From assembly GCA_027068235.1 (NCBI GenBank), contig JAMOUE010000219.1, positions 1 through 9,040 on the forward strand: a stretch of DNA of 9,040 nucleotides, in the 5' to 3' direction. Origin of the DNA: Deltaproteobacteria bacterium. Its GTDB lineage: Bacteria > Desulfobacterota > Dissulfuribacteria > Dissulfuribacterales > QOAL01. The position numbers and the translations under genes were made by a program. Shown piece after piece: positions 1-6,455 of the stretch (its first letter is position 1; each line of letters begins with the position of its first letter). The notes beneath the pieces were generated by a model. The model was not told the origin of the DNA. It did no database searches and was given only the letters and a program-made list of their open reading frames with translations.

Positions 1-1
1 A

Positions 2-673
2 CCAGATTGGATCAGTAGCTTTGGGCAGGTAGCGAAGTTAAGGGTTGACAGTGAGCAGTCATCTAATGCCACAGTGATTTTTAATGGAGGGCTTTACCTG
101 TGGCGTGGCTGGCCCCTAGGTTCTCCCTATGTTGCGCCATCAGTTATTCAAATAGGTTTTATGGAGATCATTTTTTATTCAACTTCCCACGCCATTCTTA
201 CATATACAATCTTTAAAGAATTTTTGAATGTAAATTATAATATCACCATTGATGCGGAACTTACAAAGTTTATGCCCGATTTATTTGAAGGGTCATTAGA
301 TAAAAGAAATATCAACGGATGGTGGTATGATCCAGACTACAACGGGATGGGTTTTTTCACAGAGGCCTATGGAAATCACATATTTCTGGCCTGGTATCAT
401 TATGGCGAAAATGGAGAGCCTCGCTGGTTGAGCTGCTATTCTCCTTTTACACCTTCAGATACCCAATTTACTTGCACGATGCAGGAGTGGTCAGGTGGGT
501 CTTTTATGGGGTCAAAGGAATATAAACCTCCTGTAGCAAAAAACCTTGAAGAGGCTGTTTTCAAATTGATAGATGAAGAAGAGGGTAGGGCGGAACTTAC
601 CTGGCGTGGCGTAACCTATCATATACAAAGATTTAAGGTTAAAGTTGAACAAGAAACAAGCGAGGAACAATAA
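2..673 (+). CDS. Probable exported protein with tandem aromatic-rich beta domains, 3' part (5' end outside window)
   Basis: The frame is open from the left edge to a TAA at 671-673, so the gene starts upstream; a GTG at 74 is in frame but is probably internal. The visible part has about 223 residues. A well-formed unit begins around 307 with GWWYDPDYNGMGFF, continues with FLAWYHYGENGEPRWLSCY, and closes with RAELTWRGVTYHIQRF. This follows a pattern I know from secreted proteins of Gammaproteobacteria and related groups: GxWWNPxxSGxGF, then FxxWFxYxxxGxPxW, then a closing G-x-A-x-L-x-F/W strand and an I-x-R-F end. The part before it (GLYLWRGWPLGSPY, then GFMEIIFYSTSHAILTYTI) looks like the second half of an earlier copy, so the domain is probably repeated. 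The last 10 residues are acidic and polar. I do not know a biochemical function. Export is inferred from the domain type; any signal peptide would lie outside the window. Confidence 0.7.
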   Translation, partial: PDWISSFGQVAKLRVDSEQSSNATVIFNGGLYLWRGWPLGSPYVAPSVIQIGFMEIIFYSTSHAILTYTIFKEFLNVNYNITIDAELTKFMPDLFEGSLDKRNINGWWYDPDYNGMGFFTEAYGNHIFLAWYHYGENGEPRWLSCYSPFTPSDTQFTCTMQEWSGGSFMGSKEYKPPVAKNLEEAVFKLIDEEEGRAELTWRGVTYHIQRFKVKVEQETSEEQ

Positions 674-684
674 CACAATAAAAA

Positions 685-720
685 GGGCTACCTTAGAAAA
701 CAAGGTAGCCCAACATTTTT
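685..720. terminator. Rho-independent terminator, probably bidirectional
   Basis: A perfect 10-bp stem (GGGCTACCTT at 685-694 with AAGGTAGCCC at 702-711) surrounds a 7-base loop and is followed on the + strand by AACATTTTT. On the minus strand the same stem is followed by TTTTATTG. It lies 12 bases after the stop of the + gene ending at 673 and 54 bases past the minus-strand stop at 765, so it can serve both converging transcripts. Confidence 0.9.
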
Positions 721-764
721 ATAAGATGATGATATTGTTGCTTAACAGGTTTTAACGAAAATTT

Positions 765-1067
765 TTAGTCATGTGATACAAGTTTGTAATTACCACCTTC
801 TATTCTCAATCCTAATCCCTCAACAACGGCCCGAGCAACCGTTTGTCTTGCTTGGGCCAAAATGCGGCCAAAGGTCTGGCGGGAAATCCCCATTCTTTCA
901 GCAGCAGAATCCTGATCCAATCCCTCTATTTCACTGAGTCTTAAAGCTTCCAGGCCTTCAACTGTCAATGTCACTTCTTCAAGGTTTCGCAGGGGAATAC
1001 CCCGTGGCTTGAAATATGTAACAGATGGTTCCCTTCCTACAAGCCTGCATTTTGGTGGACGAGCCAT
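765..1067 (-). CDS. DUF134 family helix-turn-helix protein
   Basis: A 100-residue protein with the full signature of the DUF134 family (UPF0251). The MARPPKCR start matches the MARPxK/RCR of the family. It is followed by FKPRGIPLRNLEEVTLTVEGLEALRL (residues 19-44, shown in the family as FKPxGxP...LEEVxLTxDExEAIRL) and a sigma-70-region-4-like helix-turn-helix at about 50-80 (SAAERMGISRQTFGRIL). It ends with the usual ALRIEGG-like strand (GLRIEGGNYKL). Many relatives carry a C-terminal NifX/NafY-type domain; this one stops after the DNA-binding part. A strong GGGAGG lies 6 bases before the ATG. It is the last gene of a five-gene minus-strand operon, 17 bases after hisC. Members are predicted DNA-binding proteins; target and signal are unknown. 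Confidence 0.85.
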   Translation of the reverse strand: MARPPKCRLVGREPSVTYFKPRGIPLRNLEEVTLTVEGLEALRLSEIEGLDQDSAAERMGISRQTFGRILAQARQTVARAVVEGLGLRIEGGNYKLVSHD

Positions 1068-1084
1068 TTATTCCCTCCCATCTT

Positions 1085-2206
1085 CTATCTGTCTATCTTT
1101 GGTATCTCTTTAAGGACTTGAGAAAAAGCCCTTATAAATTGTAGGTTTTCGTCTGGCGTCCCTATGGTAACCCTTATGAAGGTTGGGAACCCATATGAGT
1201 CCATAGATCTTATAATGATTCCTTTTTTCAACATTGCTTCAAAAAAGGCCTTGGCATCTCTATGGATGTCAACAAGCATAAAGTTGGTATGGCTGTCAAA
1301 GGGTGTGCATCCCAATTCCCTTATACTTTCTGAAAGTTTTAGCATTTGATCCCAGGTATTTGCAAGGGTTGCTTGGAGGTGATCTTGATCAGCAAGGGCG
1401 GCAAGGGCACTTTCTTGGGCTATCAAGTTTACATTGAAAGGCTGCCTTACTCTGTCACACAAAGCAACTATTTCTTTAGGCATAATCCCATAACCAATCC
1501 TGAGGCCTGCCAAACCGTATGCCTTTGAAAATGTTCTAAGTATTACAACATTATTCTGGTTATTGAAAAAGGAAATCCCTTCAGCCCAGTTTGTGCCAGG
1601 CCTGACAAATTCTCCATAGGCTTCATCAAGGACAACCAAGAGGTGATCCGGGAGCTTTTTGAGAAAGTCCTCAAGGTCTTCTCGCATTATCACCGTACCC
1701 ATGGGATTATTGGGATTATCCAAGAAGATGAGCCGCGTATTTTGATCAACCATTTTGGCAATGGTGTCTAGATCATGGGTTGAATCTTTTAAAGGTACAA
1801 CTCTGTTTTCTCCTCCAGCCACCTGCACCATTTTGTTGTAAACCAGGAAACTGGGCTTGCTACTGATTGCATTCCTACCGTTTCTAATGAAGAGTCTGCA
1901 AAGAAAATCTATAAGCTCGTTTGATCCGTTGCCGAGGACAATGTTGTTTGGCTCCACATTGTATTTAGAAGCCAGTGCCTGTTTCAGGTAGTAATTGCTT
2001 CCATCTGGGTACCTGTGTATCTCATTTAATATATTGCGGATTTTTTCAATGGCTAAAGGAGAGGCACCCATGTCGTTTTCATTTGAGGCCAACTTGATAA
2101 CATTTTTTATTCCATATTCTCGTTCAAGCTCATCTTTGGGCTTGCCCGGAGGGTAGGGGACAAGCCCTTTAATGTATTCTGGAACATCATTTAGGAGTTT
2201 TTCCAT
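1085..2206 (-). CDS. hisC: Histidinol-phosphate aminotransferase
   Basis: A class I/II fold type I PLP aminotransferase of 373 residues. It exchanges the amino group between L-histidinol phosphate and imidazole-acetol phosphate with glutamate/2-oxoglutarate in histidine synthesis. Landmarks: IKLASNEN near residues 37-44, LGNGSNELID at 91-100, NPNNPMG at 165-171, DEAYGEF at 194-200, the PLP-binding lysine K228 in RTFSKAYGLAGLRIGYG, and the substrate-carboxylate arginine near 345 in FIRVTIGTP. An upstream in-frame ATG at 2287 would add 27 residues that overlap the end of the RNase G gene and do not look like the family. The ATG at 2206 has AAGGA 8 bases upstream and follows the RNase G stop by 1 base, so I take it as the start. 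Some HisC-like enzymes also act on aromatic amino acids; no other his gene is in view. Confidence 0.93.
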   Translation of the reverse strand: MEKLLNDVPEYIKGLVPYPPGKPKDELEREYGIKNVIKLASNENDMGASPLAIEKIRNILNEIHRYPDGSNYYLKQALASKYNVEPNNIVLGNGSNELIDFLCRLFIRNGRNAISSKPSFLVYNKMVQVAGGENRVVPLKDSTHDLDTIAKMVDQNTRLIFLDNPNNPMGTVIMREDLEDFLKKLPDHLLVVLDEAYGEFVRPGTNWAEGISFFNNQNNVVILRTFSKAYGLAGLRIGYGIMPKEIVALCDRVRQPFNVNLIAQESALAALADQDHLQATLANTWDQMLKLSESIRELGCTPFDSHTNFMLVDIHRDAKAFFEAMLKKGIIIRSMDSYGFPTFIRVTIGTPDENLQFIRAFSQVLKEIPKIDR

Positions 2207-2207
2207 T

Positions 2208-3725
2208 TTATTGATCCTTTGCAAAGTATAGATATGATTCTTCAGCGCCCAGCCTGTCCTTTGGCTCCACCTGTATATTAATGGCATACATCTCTTCTAA
2301 TCTGAGCAGTTCAGCCCTTTTCTTATTTAACAAATATGAGGCGACCCGAGGCGGCACTTCCAGGACCAAACGCTGGACATCATCCTTGGAATGATGCCAC
2401 GAGGCAAGTTTGCTGCCTATACGTCTCAGATACAATGCAGAAAGTGACTCAACAGATTTTATAAGTCCTGCCCCTTTACAATAGGGACATTTTACATAAC
2501 TTAGTGCCTTTACGGGACTTTTAAGTTTTTGTCTTACTAACTGTAACAAACCAAATCTGGATATCCTAGCTATCTCGGTTTTTGCCTTGTCTTTTTTAAG
2601 GCTTTGCCTGAGCCTTCTTTCAACCAGGCTTCTGTTGGCCTTGGCCTTCATGTCGATAAAGTCTATTACAATTATTCCACCAAGGTCTCTAAGTCTTAAC
2701 TGACGCGCTATCTCTTCAGCGGCTTCAAGATTAGTCGCAAGGGCAGTATCTTCAAGGTCCTTTTCTTTTATATTTTTACCAGAGTTGACATCAATAGAGA
2801 CCAAGGCCTCTGTTGGTTCGATAATAATGTAGCCACCTGATGGAAGATCAACCCTTGGCTGAAATACCTGCTCTATCTGGTTTTCTATGCCAAAATATTC
2901 GAAAAGTGGCCTCTCATTTTGGTAAAAGCTAAGGGACGATACCTGCCTTGGAGCAATGATTCTAAGAAAAGCTCTAATGTTTTCATAGGCCTCTTTATGA
3001 TCAACAATTATCTCAGAGACATCGCTTGTGAGATAGTCACGAAGAAATCTTGTGGCAAGCTCTCTGTCACGATAGAGGAGGGAAGGGTTGGGAGCGGATT
3101 TGGCTGATTTTTTTAGACTATTCCATAACCTTGTTAAGTATCTTAGATCTTTTTGAATTTCGATCTTTGTTGCCTTGTAGGCCGCAGTTCTTGCAATGAT
3201 GCCCACTCCTTCTGGAAGTTTGGTTTGTTTGAGTATGTTTTTTAGCCTCTGTCTCTCCTTTTCGTCTTCTATCTTCCGGGACACACCTACATGGGGATTG
3301 CCTGGCATTAGCACTAAAAAACGGCCAGGCAATGACAAATAGGTTGTTACATAGGCCCCCTTAAGAGGGGTTTCTTCCTTGACAACTTGTACCAAAATAT
3401 CTTGTCCCTTTTTCAAAAGTTTGGAAATTTCGTTTTTGTCTTCGGCATAACCGTAATAGTCAGGATGAATCTCTTCAAAAGGAAGATAACCGTTACGGTT
3501 AAGACCTATGTCTACAAAAACAGCCTGTAGGCTTGTTTCAACATTGACTATCCTGCCTTTGTATATGTTTCCCTTGGTAGTCTCATATCCAGCTCCTTCA
3601 AGCTCGAATGCCTCAAGACGACCATTTTCAACAAGCGCAACCCTGCATTCCTCAGGTGCCAAGGCGTTAATCAATATTTTACAGTTGCCTTTTGATTTGG
3701 AGCTTCTCTTTTTTTTACCCGCCAT
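2208..3725 (-). CDS. rng: Ribonuclease G (RNase E/G family)
   Basis: A 505-residue single-strand endoribonuclease of the RNase E/G family, expected in rRNA 5'-end maturation and mRNA decay. After a basic tail (MAGKKKRSSKSKG) comes the usual family start, ILINALAPEECRVALVENGRL. An S1-type RNA-binding domain follows at about 50-135 (GNIYKGRIVNVETSLQAVFV, then NGYLPFEEI). The catalytic core carries the two metal-binding aspartates D312 (SIDVNSGKN) and D355 (IVIDFIDM), 43 residues apart as in E. coli RNase E. The zinc-link CPYC has C413 and C416, 58 residues after the second aspartate, again as in RNase E. There is no long C-terminal scaffold, so the length fits RNase G or a short E/G enzyme. Its ATG overlaps the end of the thioesterase gene by 11 bases. 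No good Shine-Dalgarno is visible, so coupled translation is likely. Confidence 0.93.
   Translation of the reverse strand: MAGKKKRSSKSKGNCKILINALAPEECRVALVENGRLEAFELEGAGYETTKGNIYKGRIVNVETSLQAVFVDIGLNRNGYLPFEEIHPDYYGYAEDKNEISKLLKKGQDILVQVVKEETPLKGAYVTTYLSLPGRFLVLMPGNPHVGVSRKIEDEKERQRLKNILKQTKLPEGVGIIARTAAYKATKIEIQKDLRYLTRLWNSLKKSAKSAPNPSLLYRDRELATRFLRDYLTSDVSEIIVDHKEAYENIRAFLRIIAPRQVSSLSFYQNERPLFEYFGIENQIEQVFQPRVDLPSGGYIIIEPTEALVSIDVNSGKNIKEKDLEDTALATNLEAAEEIARQLRLRDLGGIIVIDFIDMKAKANRSLVERRLRQSLKKDKAKTEIARISRFGLLQLVRQKLKSPVKALSYVKCPYCKGAGLIKSVESLSALYLRRIGSKLASWHHSKDDVQRLVLEVPPRVASYLLNKKRAELLRLEEMYAINIQVEPKDRLGAEESYLYFAKDQ
2215..2219 (-). promoter_or_regulatory. Ribosome binding site that fixes the hisC start
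   Basis: AAGGA on the minus strand, inside the last codons of the RNase G gene, ends 8 bases before the ATG at 2206. It supports that ATG over the in-frame ATG at 2287. Confidence 0.7.
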
Positions 3726-4212
3726 TATCTGTCTTTTTCTTTCTAGTTTCCTTTCTCATCTTAGCCCTTTCAGATGCCTCGAGAAATAATCTTCTGTCTT
3801 CTTCCGTTTCAAGTATCAATGGTGGAACCTGCTTGGGACGCCCTTTTTCATCAAGAGAAACAAATGTCAGTAGAGCAGTGGCAACATGACGAGTGCTACC
3901 AGAAAAGAGGTCCTCCGCCTCAATTTTAATACCAATTTCCATGGATGAATGGCCTGTCCAATTGAGCCTGGCCTTTAAAATAATCAAGTCACCTATATAC
4001 ACTGGAGCCAAAAAATCAATCCTATCTACAGAGGCAGTAACAACATTAGAACGGCAGTGTCTGCTTGCCACAACAAAGGCAGCATTGTCTGCAAGTTTCA
4101 TAATGGTTCCACCATGAACATTACCTGCAGAATTGCTATCTTCTGGCAGCATCACCTGTGTCAGGATTATTTTGGATGCCGAAACTGGTTTTCCATTTGG
4201 TAAATAAGCCAT
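3715..4212 (-). CDS. Hotdog-fold acyl-CoA thioesterase (YciA/BACH type)
   Basis: A 165-residue member of the acyl-CoA hydrolase branch of the hotdog superfamily, which cleaves acyl-CoA to free acid and CoA in the cytoplasm. The marker is the N-x-H-G-G segment at 31-35 (SAGNVHGGTIMKLADNAAFV), with D42 at the position of the catalytic aspartate of YciA-type enzymes. It is followed by VTASVDRIDFLAPVYIGDLI (58-77), typical of the central strand pair. The acyl chain preferred cannot be read from the sequence. The last 30 residues are strongly charged (RAKMRKETRKKKTDNGG), and part of this tail is coded by DNA shared with the RNase G start. The ATG is 2 bases after the radical SAM stop, with AGGA about 13 bases upstream. 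Co-transcription with RNA-processing and histidine genes gives no clear pathway. Confidence 0.88.
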   Translation of the reverse strand: MAYLPNGKPVSASKIILTQVMLPEDSNSAGNVHGGTIMKLADNAAFVVASRHCRSNVVTASVDRIDFLAPVYIGDLIILKARLNWTGHSSMEIGIKIEAEDLFSGSTRHVATALLTFVSLDEKGRPKQVPPLILETEEDRRLFLEASERAKMRKETRKKKTDNGG

Positions 4213-4214
4213 TT

Positions 4215-5150
4215 TTAGAAATTATTCCTGGTTTGAACGGTAAAAAAGGTCCTATCTGCTATTCTTTTTTCTTGTACTATCCCTTTTCTAAGAAGAGTGT
4301 TTAAAATCTTCTCAGCTCTGTGATATTGACCGAAAAGTCCTTCAAAATCCTTAAGACTAAGCGGTCTCCTCTTCAATGTATCGACTATCTCTGATTCAAG
4401 TATAATGCCATCAGGCCTATTCATATGGGCCTTAAAGTCTATGACCACCTCTGCTTTTTTCCCAAAAAAACGTTGTATTTCTTCCATTTTCCTTGAACTG
4501 ATGGGTCTAGCCCACTCTTCAGCTGGTGGTCGAGCTATAGTATTTAGCTGTATTCTGTGTGGCTTTATGGCTTCAATGGCATTTTTTAGGGCCAAAAGTT
4601 CCTGTTGAGTGTCGTTAATATCCTGCACAAACAAGATCTCAAGCCACATTTGGCCAGCCATTTCTCTCCTTAGGCCTATAAGCCCTTCTATTATATCCTT
4701 AATCTTTAGGGAAGGATGAGGCCTATTTATCTTTTGGAAGGTCTTTTGACGAGCTGCGTCAAGGGATGGCAATACAAGATCCGCCTGTCCCAAGGCCTTT
4801 CTTATGTGAGGGTCAGGAGTTGTTGAAGAATTTGTCAAGACTGCCACCTTTTTTGAGGTCAGCTTCTTGGCTTCTGTTATCAACTTTTCAATATCTTTAT
4901 GAAGGGTTGGTTCTCCTGAGGCAGTAAAGGTGAGACAATCAAAATGGTCTTCTGATTTGGCACAATAATCTGTTATTTCTTTTATTATTTCTTTATAAGG
5001 TGGAAATGAAGGTGCATTCTGATAAACTTTTTCTCCTTTACCCAACTCACAATATATGCAATTCATATTGCATGTTTTGGCCGGTAAGATATCTATACCG
5101 AGAGAATAACCAAGTCTTCTGGATGGCACAGGGCCAAAGAGATATTTCAT
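4215..5150 (-). CDS. Radical SAM protein (COG0731-like Fe-S oxidoreductase)
   Basis: A 311-residue radical SAM enzyme. The cluster motif CX3CX2C is at C27, C31 and C34 (KTCNMNCIYCELG), preceded by the very conserved MKYLFGPVPSRRLGYSLGID start of this family. A glycine-rich SAM-contacting segment, TFTASGEPTLH, lies near 89-99, and a strand VAVLTNSSTT follows near 107-116. The C-terminal 55 residues (from about 258) look like a small winged-helix domain, with repeated hydrophobic helices ending in a KGIVQEKRIADRTFF wing. The family is grouped with the TYW1/wybutosine-type oxidoreductases in COG0731, but bacterial members have no proven substrate. First gene of the minus operon. The closest AAGGA is about 17 bases before the ATG, farther than usual; no earlier in-frame start was found, and the conserved N-terminus supports this ATG. 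Confidence 0.85.
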   Translation of the reverse strand: MKYLFGPVPSRRLGYSLGIDILPAKTCNMNCIYCELGKGEKVYQNAPSFPPYKEIIKEITDYCAKSEDHFDCLTFTASGEPTLHKDIEKLITEAKKLTSKKVAVLTNSSTTPDPHIRKALGQADLVLPSLDAARQKTFQKINRPHPSLKIKDIIEGLIGLRREMAGQMWLEILFVQDINDTQQELLALKNAIEAIKPHRIQLNTIARPPAEEWARPISSRKMEEIQRFFGKKAEVVIDFKAHMNRPDGIILESEIVDTLKRRPLSLKDFEGLFGQYHRAEKILNTLLRKGIVQEKRIADRTFFTVQTRNNF

Positions 5151-5260
5151 AGAATTGAGTTTTGAGTTCCTTTCTTTGATAGAGATTGGGACCTGTATGC
5201 TAGGTCTTTGACAATATTAATCATCCGTAATTTTTCTGCCTAGAAATTCCCTTATTAAAT

Positions 5261-5288
5261 TTAAGTTTTTCTTAAAAAGATCCGACTA
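5261..5288 (+). promoter_or_regulatory. Candidate sigma-28 (FliA) promoter for the FlgM pair
   Basis: TTAAGTTT at 5261-5268 matches the sigma-28 -35 element TAAAGTTT in 7 of 8 bases. After 12 bases comes TCCGACTA (5281-5288), which keeps the CCGA core of the -10 element GCCGATAA. The usual spacer is 11. Transcription would start near 5296, about 45 bases before the ATG at 5342. The match is by eye only; the downstream genes make it plausible because flgM is commonly under sigma-28 control. Confidence 0.45.
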
Positions 5289-5341
5289 AAAAAACAAGAA
5301 ACACGGGTATAAAAGACAAAAATTGTCAGGATGGCCATAAA

Positions 5342-5770
5342 ATGAATGTTTCCTCCTTCCATATTCACAATGTTATAAAGGCCTATGGTCAAAGGTTGGG
5401 CAGGAGGAGCCTGGCTAGAATGAAGCTTGCAAAAGGAGAAAAAAGGGCTTCACCTGATACTATAGATATTTCTCCTGAGGCCAAAAAAAAACAGTTGCTT
5501 CATGAAATAACGAACGGACTTGTCAATCAAGCTAAAAATTATCAGGTCAGAGGTGATACCGAAGGGTTTGAAGAACAGCTTTTTGAAAAGATAGGGCAAA
5601 AGTTAGGAGAAAAAGTAGATATTATACCTCAAAAAAATAAAAATTCTGGGTTTAAATTTAAGGTTTTGGATAAGGATTCTGGAGAAAAGATTGAAGAGTT
5701 GTCCTTTTCAGACCTTAGGAATATAATTGAGAGCCTTTACAATGATAATGACGATGGAGAAAAGAAATGA
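5342..5770 (+). CDS. FlgM-associated protein, DVU0524-like family
   Basis: A 142-residue, highly charged soluble protein with no signal peptide or membrane segment. Its place directly before flgM and its make-up match the family named after DVU0524 of Desulfovibrio vulgaris, known as FlgM-associated. The middle carries DTIDISPEAKKKQLLHEI (residues 39-56), very like the DTVELSSQSKLL of the FlgM that follows. The C-terminal half (about 60-135) is a mixed helix-strand domain ending in LSFSDLRNIIESLY and an acidic tail. AGGA lies 10 bases before the ATG. The stop overlaps the flgM start in an ATGA. A role as partner or modulator of FlgM is inferred from the gene order; I know of no described biochemical activity. 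Confidence 0.7.
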   Translation: MNVSSFHIHNVIKAYGQRLGRRSLARMKLAKGEKRASPDTIDISPEAKKKQLLHEITNGLVNQAKNYQVRGDTEGFEEQLFEKIGQKLGEKVDIIPQKNKNSGFKFKVLDKDSGEKIEELSFSDLRNIIESLYNDNDDGEKK

Positions 5771-6081
5771 AGATAGGTGATCAGAGCCAGGGACTTCAGA
5801 TAGAAAAATATCTAAACACTCAGGCAGTAGGTGATAAGCAGCAGCTCCAGCAGGATGTTGGGAAGGTCAATCAGAGTTCTGCTGTAAAAACAGATACTGT
5901 AGAGTTGTCCTCTCAGTCCAAGTTACTTAACAAGGTCACTGATACAATGAAGGCTCAAGAGCCCCAAAGGGCTGAGAAGCTTCAAATGATAAAGGAAAAG
6001 GTGCAGAATGGAACTTATCAGGTAGATCCTGAAAAGGTAGCAAATGCTATGCTTAAAGACCTGATAAAAGATTTGGGATAA
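5767..6081 (+). CDS. flgM: Anti-sigma-28 factor FlgM
   Basis: A 104-residue FlgM. It holds the flagellar sigma factor FliA inactive until the hook-basal body is finished, then is exported through the flagellar secretion apparatus. Typical marks are a polar, probably unfolded N-terminal half rich in Gln and Ser, the TDTVELSSQS segment at 42-51, and the conserved C-terminal sigma-binding helices: RAEKLQMIKEKVQNGTYQVD followed by PEKVANAMLKDLIKDLG (68-104). The start ATG overlaps the stop of the preceding gene (ATGA) and has GGAG about 7 bases upstream. A terminator follows at 6115-6143. No other flagellar gene is in view, so this pair is detached from any large flagellar cluster within the window. 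Confidence 0.93.
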   Translation: MKIGDQSQGLQIEKYLNTQAVGDKQQLQQDVGKVNQSSAVKTDTVELSSQSKLLNKVTDTMKAQEPQRAEKLQMIKEKVQNGTYQVDPEKVANAMLKDLIKDLG

Positions 6082-6114
6082 ATTTACTTTTTTCTCCTCC
6101 TCTCCTCCCCACGG

Positions 6115-6143
6115 AAAAGGGGTGAATAGTCACCCCTTTTTCT
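6115..6143 (+). terminator. Rho-independent terminator after flgM
   Basis: An 11-bp stem, AAAAGGGGTGA (6115-6125) with TCACCCCTTTT (6130-6140), closes a 4-base loop and runs into a T-rich stretch (TTTTTCTCT). It sits 34 bases after the flgM stop and closes the two-gene unit. Confidence 0.9.
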
Positions 6144-6455
6144 CTATTACTTCTTGCATTAGCCTTTCAAGCTAACTTACTATAAAACCGTGTATTTTTT
6201 GTCTTTCTCTTTGGTAGAACCTTTCACTATTTTTTGAAAGTGGTGCTCCTTCATCTGTGCATCTATCAAACCTGTTATTGCAAGGCCCATAAGGGTAGGG
6301 GATTGTTTATGGAATGTGATGTAATAACAGCAAATTTCAAATTTCTCATGCTATTTTCTCATCTAAAGGTTGAACTCCAGTATGCCTGGAATAAGATGAA
6401 ATAAGGCTACTACCTCTTTTGGAGATAGCCATAAAAGGGCAGGAGAGAGGGGTTA
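6144..6455 (+). other. Intergenic leader before the ATPase/nuclease gene
   Basis: No convincing gene. A poor promoter-like pair exists (TTGCAT at 6154-6159 and TACTAT at 6178-6183, 18-base spacer). Closer to the gene are two small hairpins: TCCAG/CTGGA (6376-6380 with 6386-6390, 5-base loop) and GGCTA/TAGCC (6405-6409 with 6426-6430). The second lies just before the ribosome binding site AGGAGAGAGG (6441-6450), so it could affect initiation. A 36-codon minus-strand frame at 6180-6290 is discussed under findings. Confidence 0.4.

Noticed and set aside
512..703. Minus-strand frame of 63 codons opposite the end of the left gene
   Set aside because: It overlaps the well-supported + gene and the terminator stem, and shows no family features.
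3508..3889. Two overlapping plus-strand frames over the rng/thioesterase junction
   Set aside because: They are antisense to two clearly identified genes and have low-complexity Ser/Leu/Phe make-up, as expected of shadow frames.
5208..5213. Perfect TTGACA in the divergent intergenic region
   Set aside because: No acceptable -10 element lies 16-18 bases downstream, so I do not list it as a promoter.
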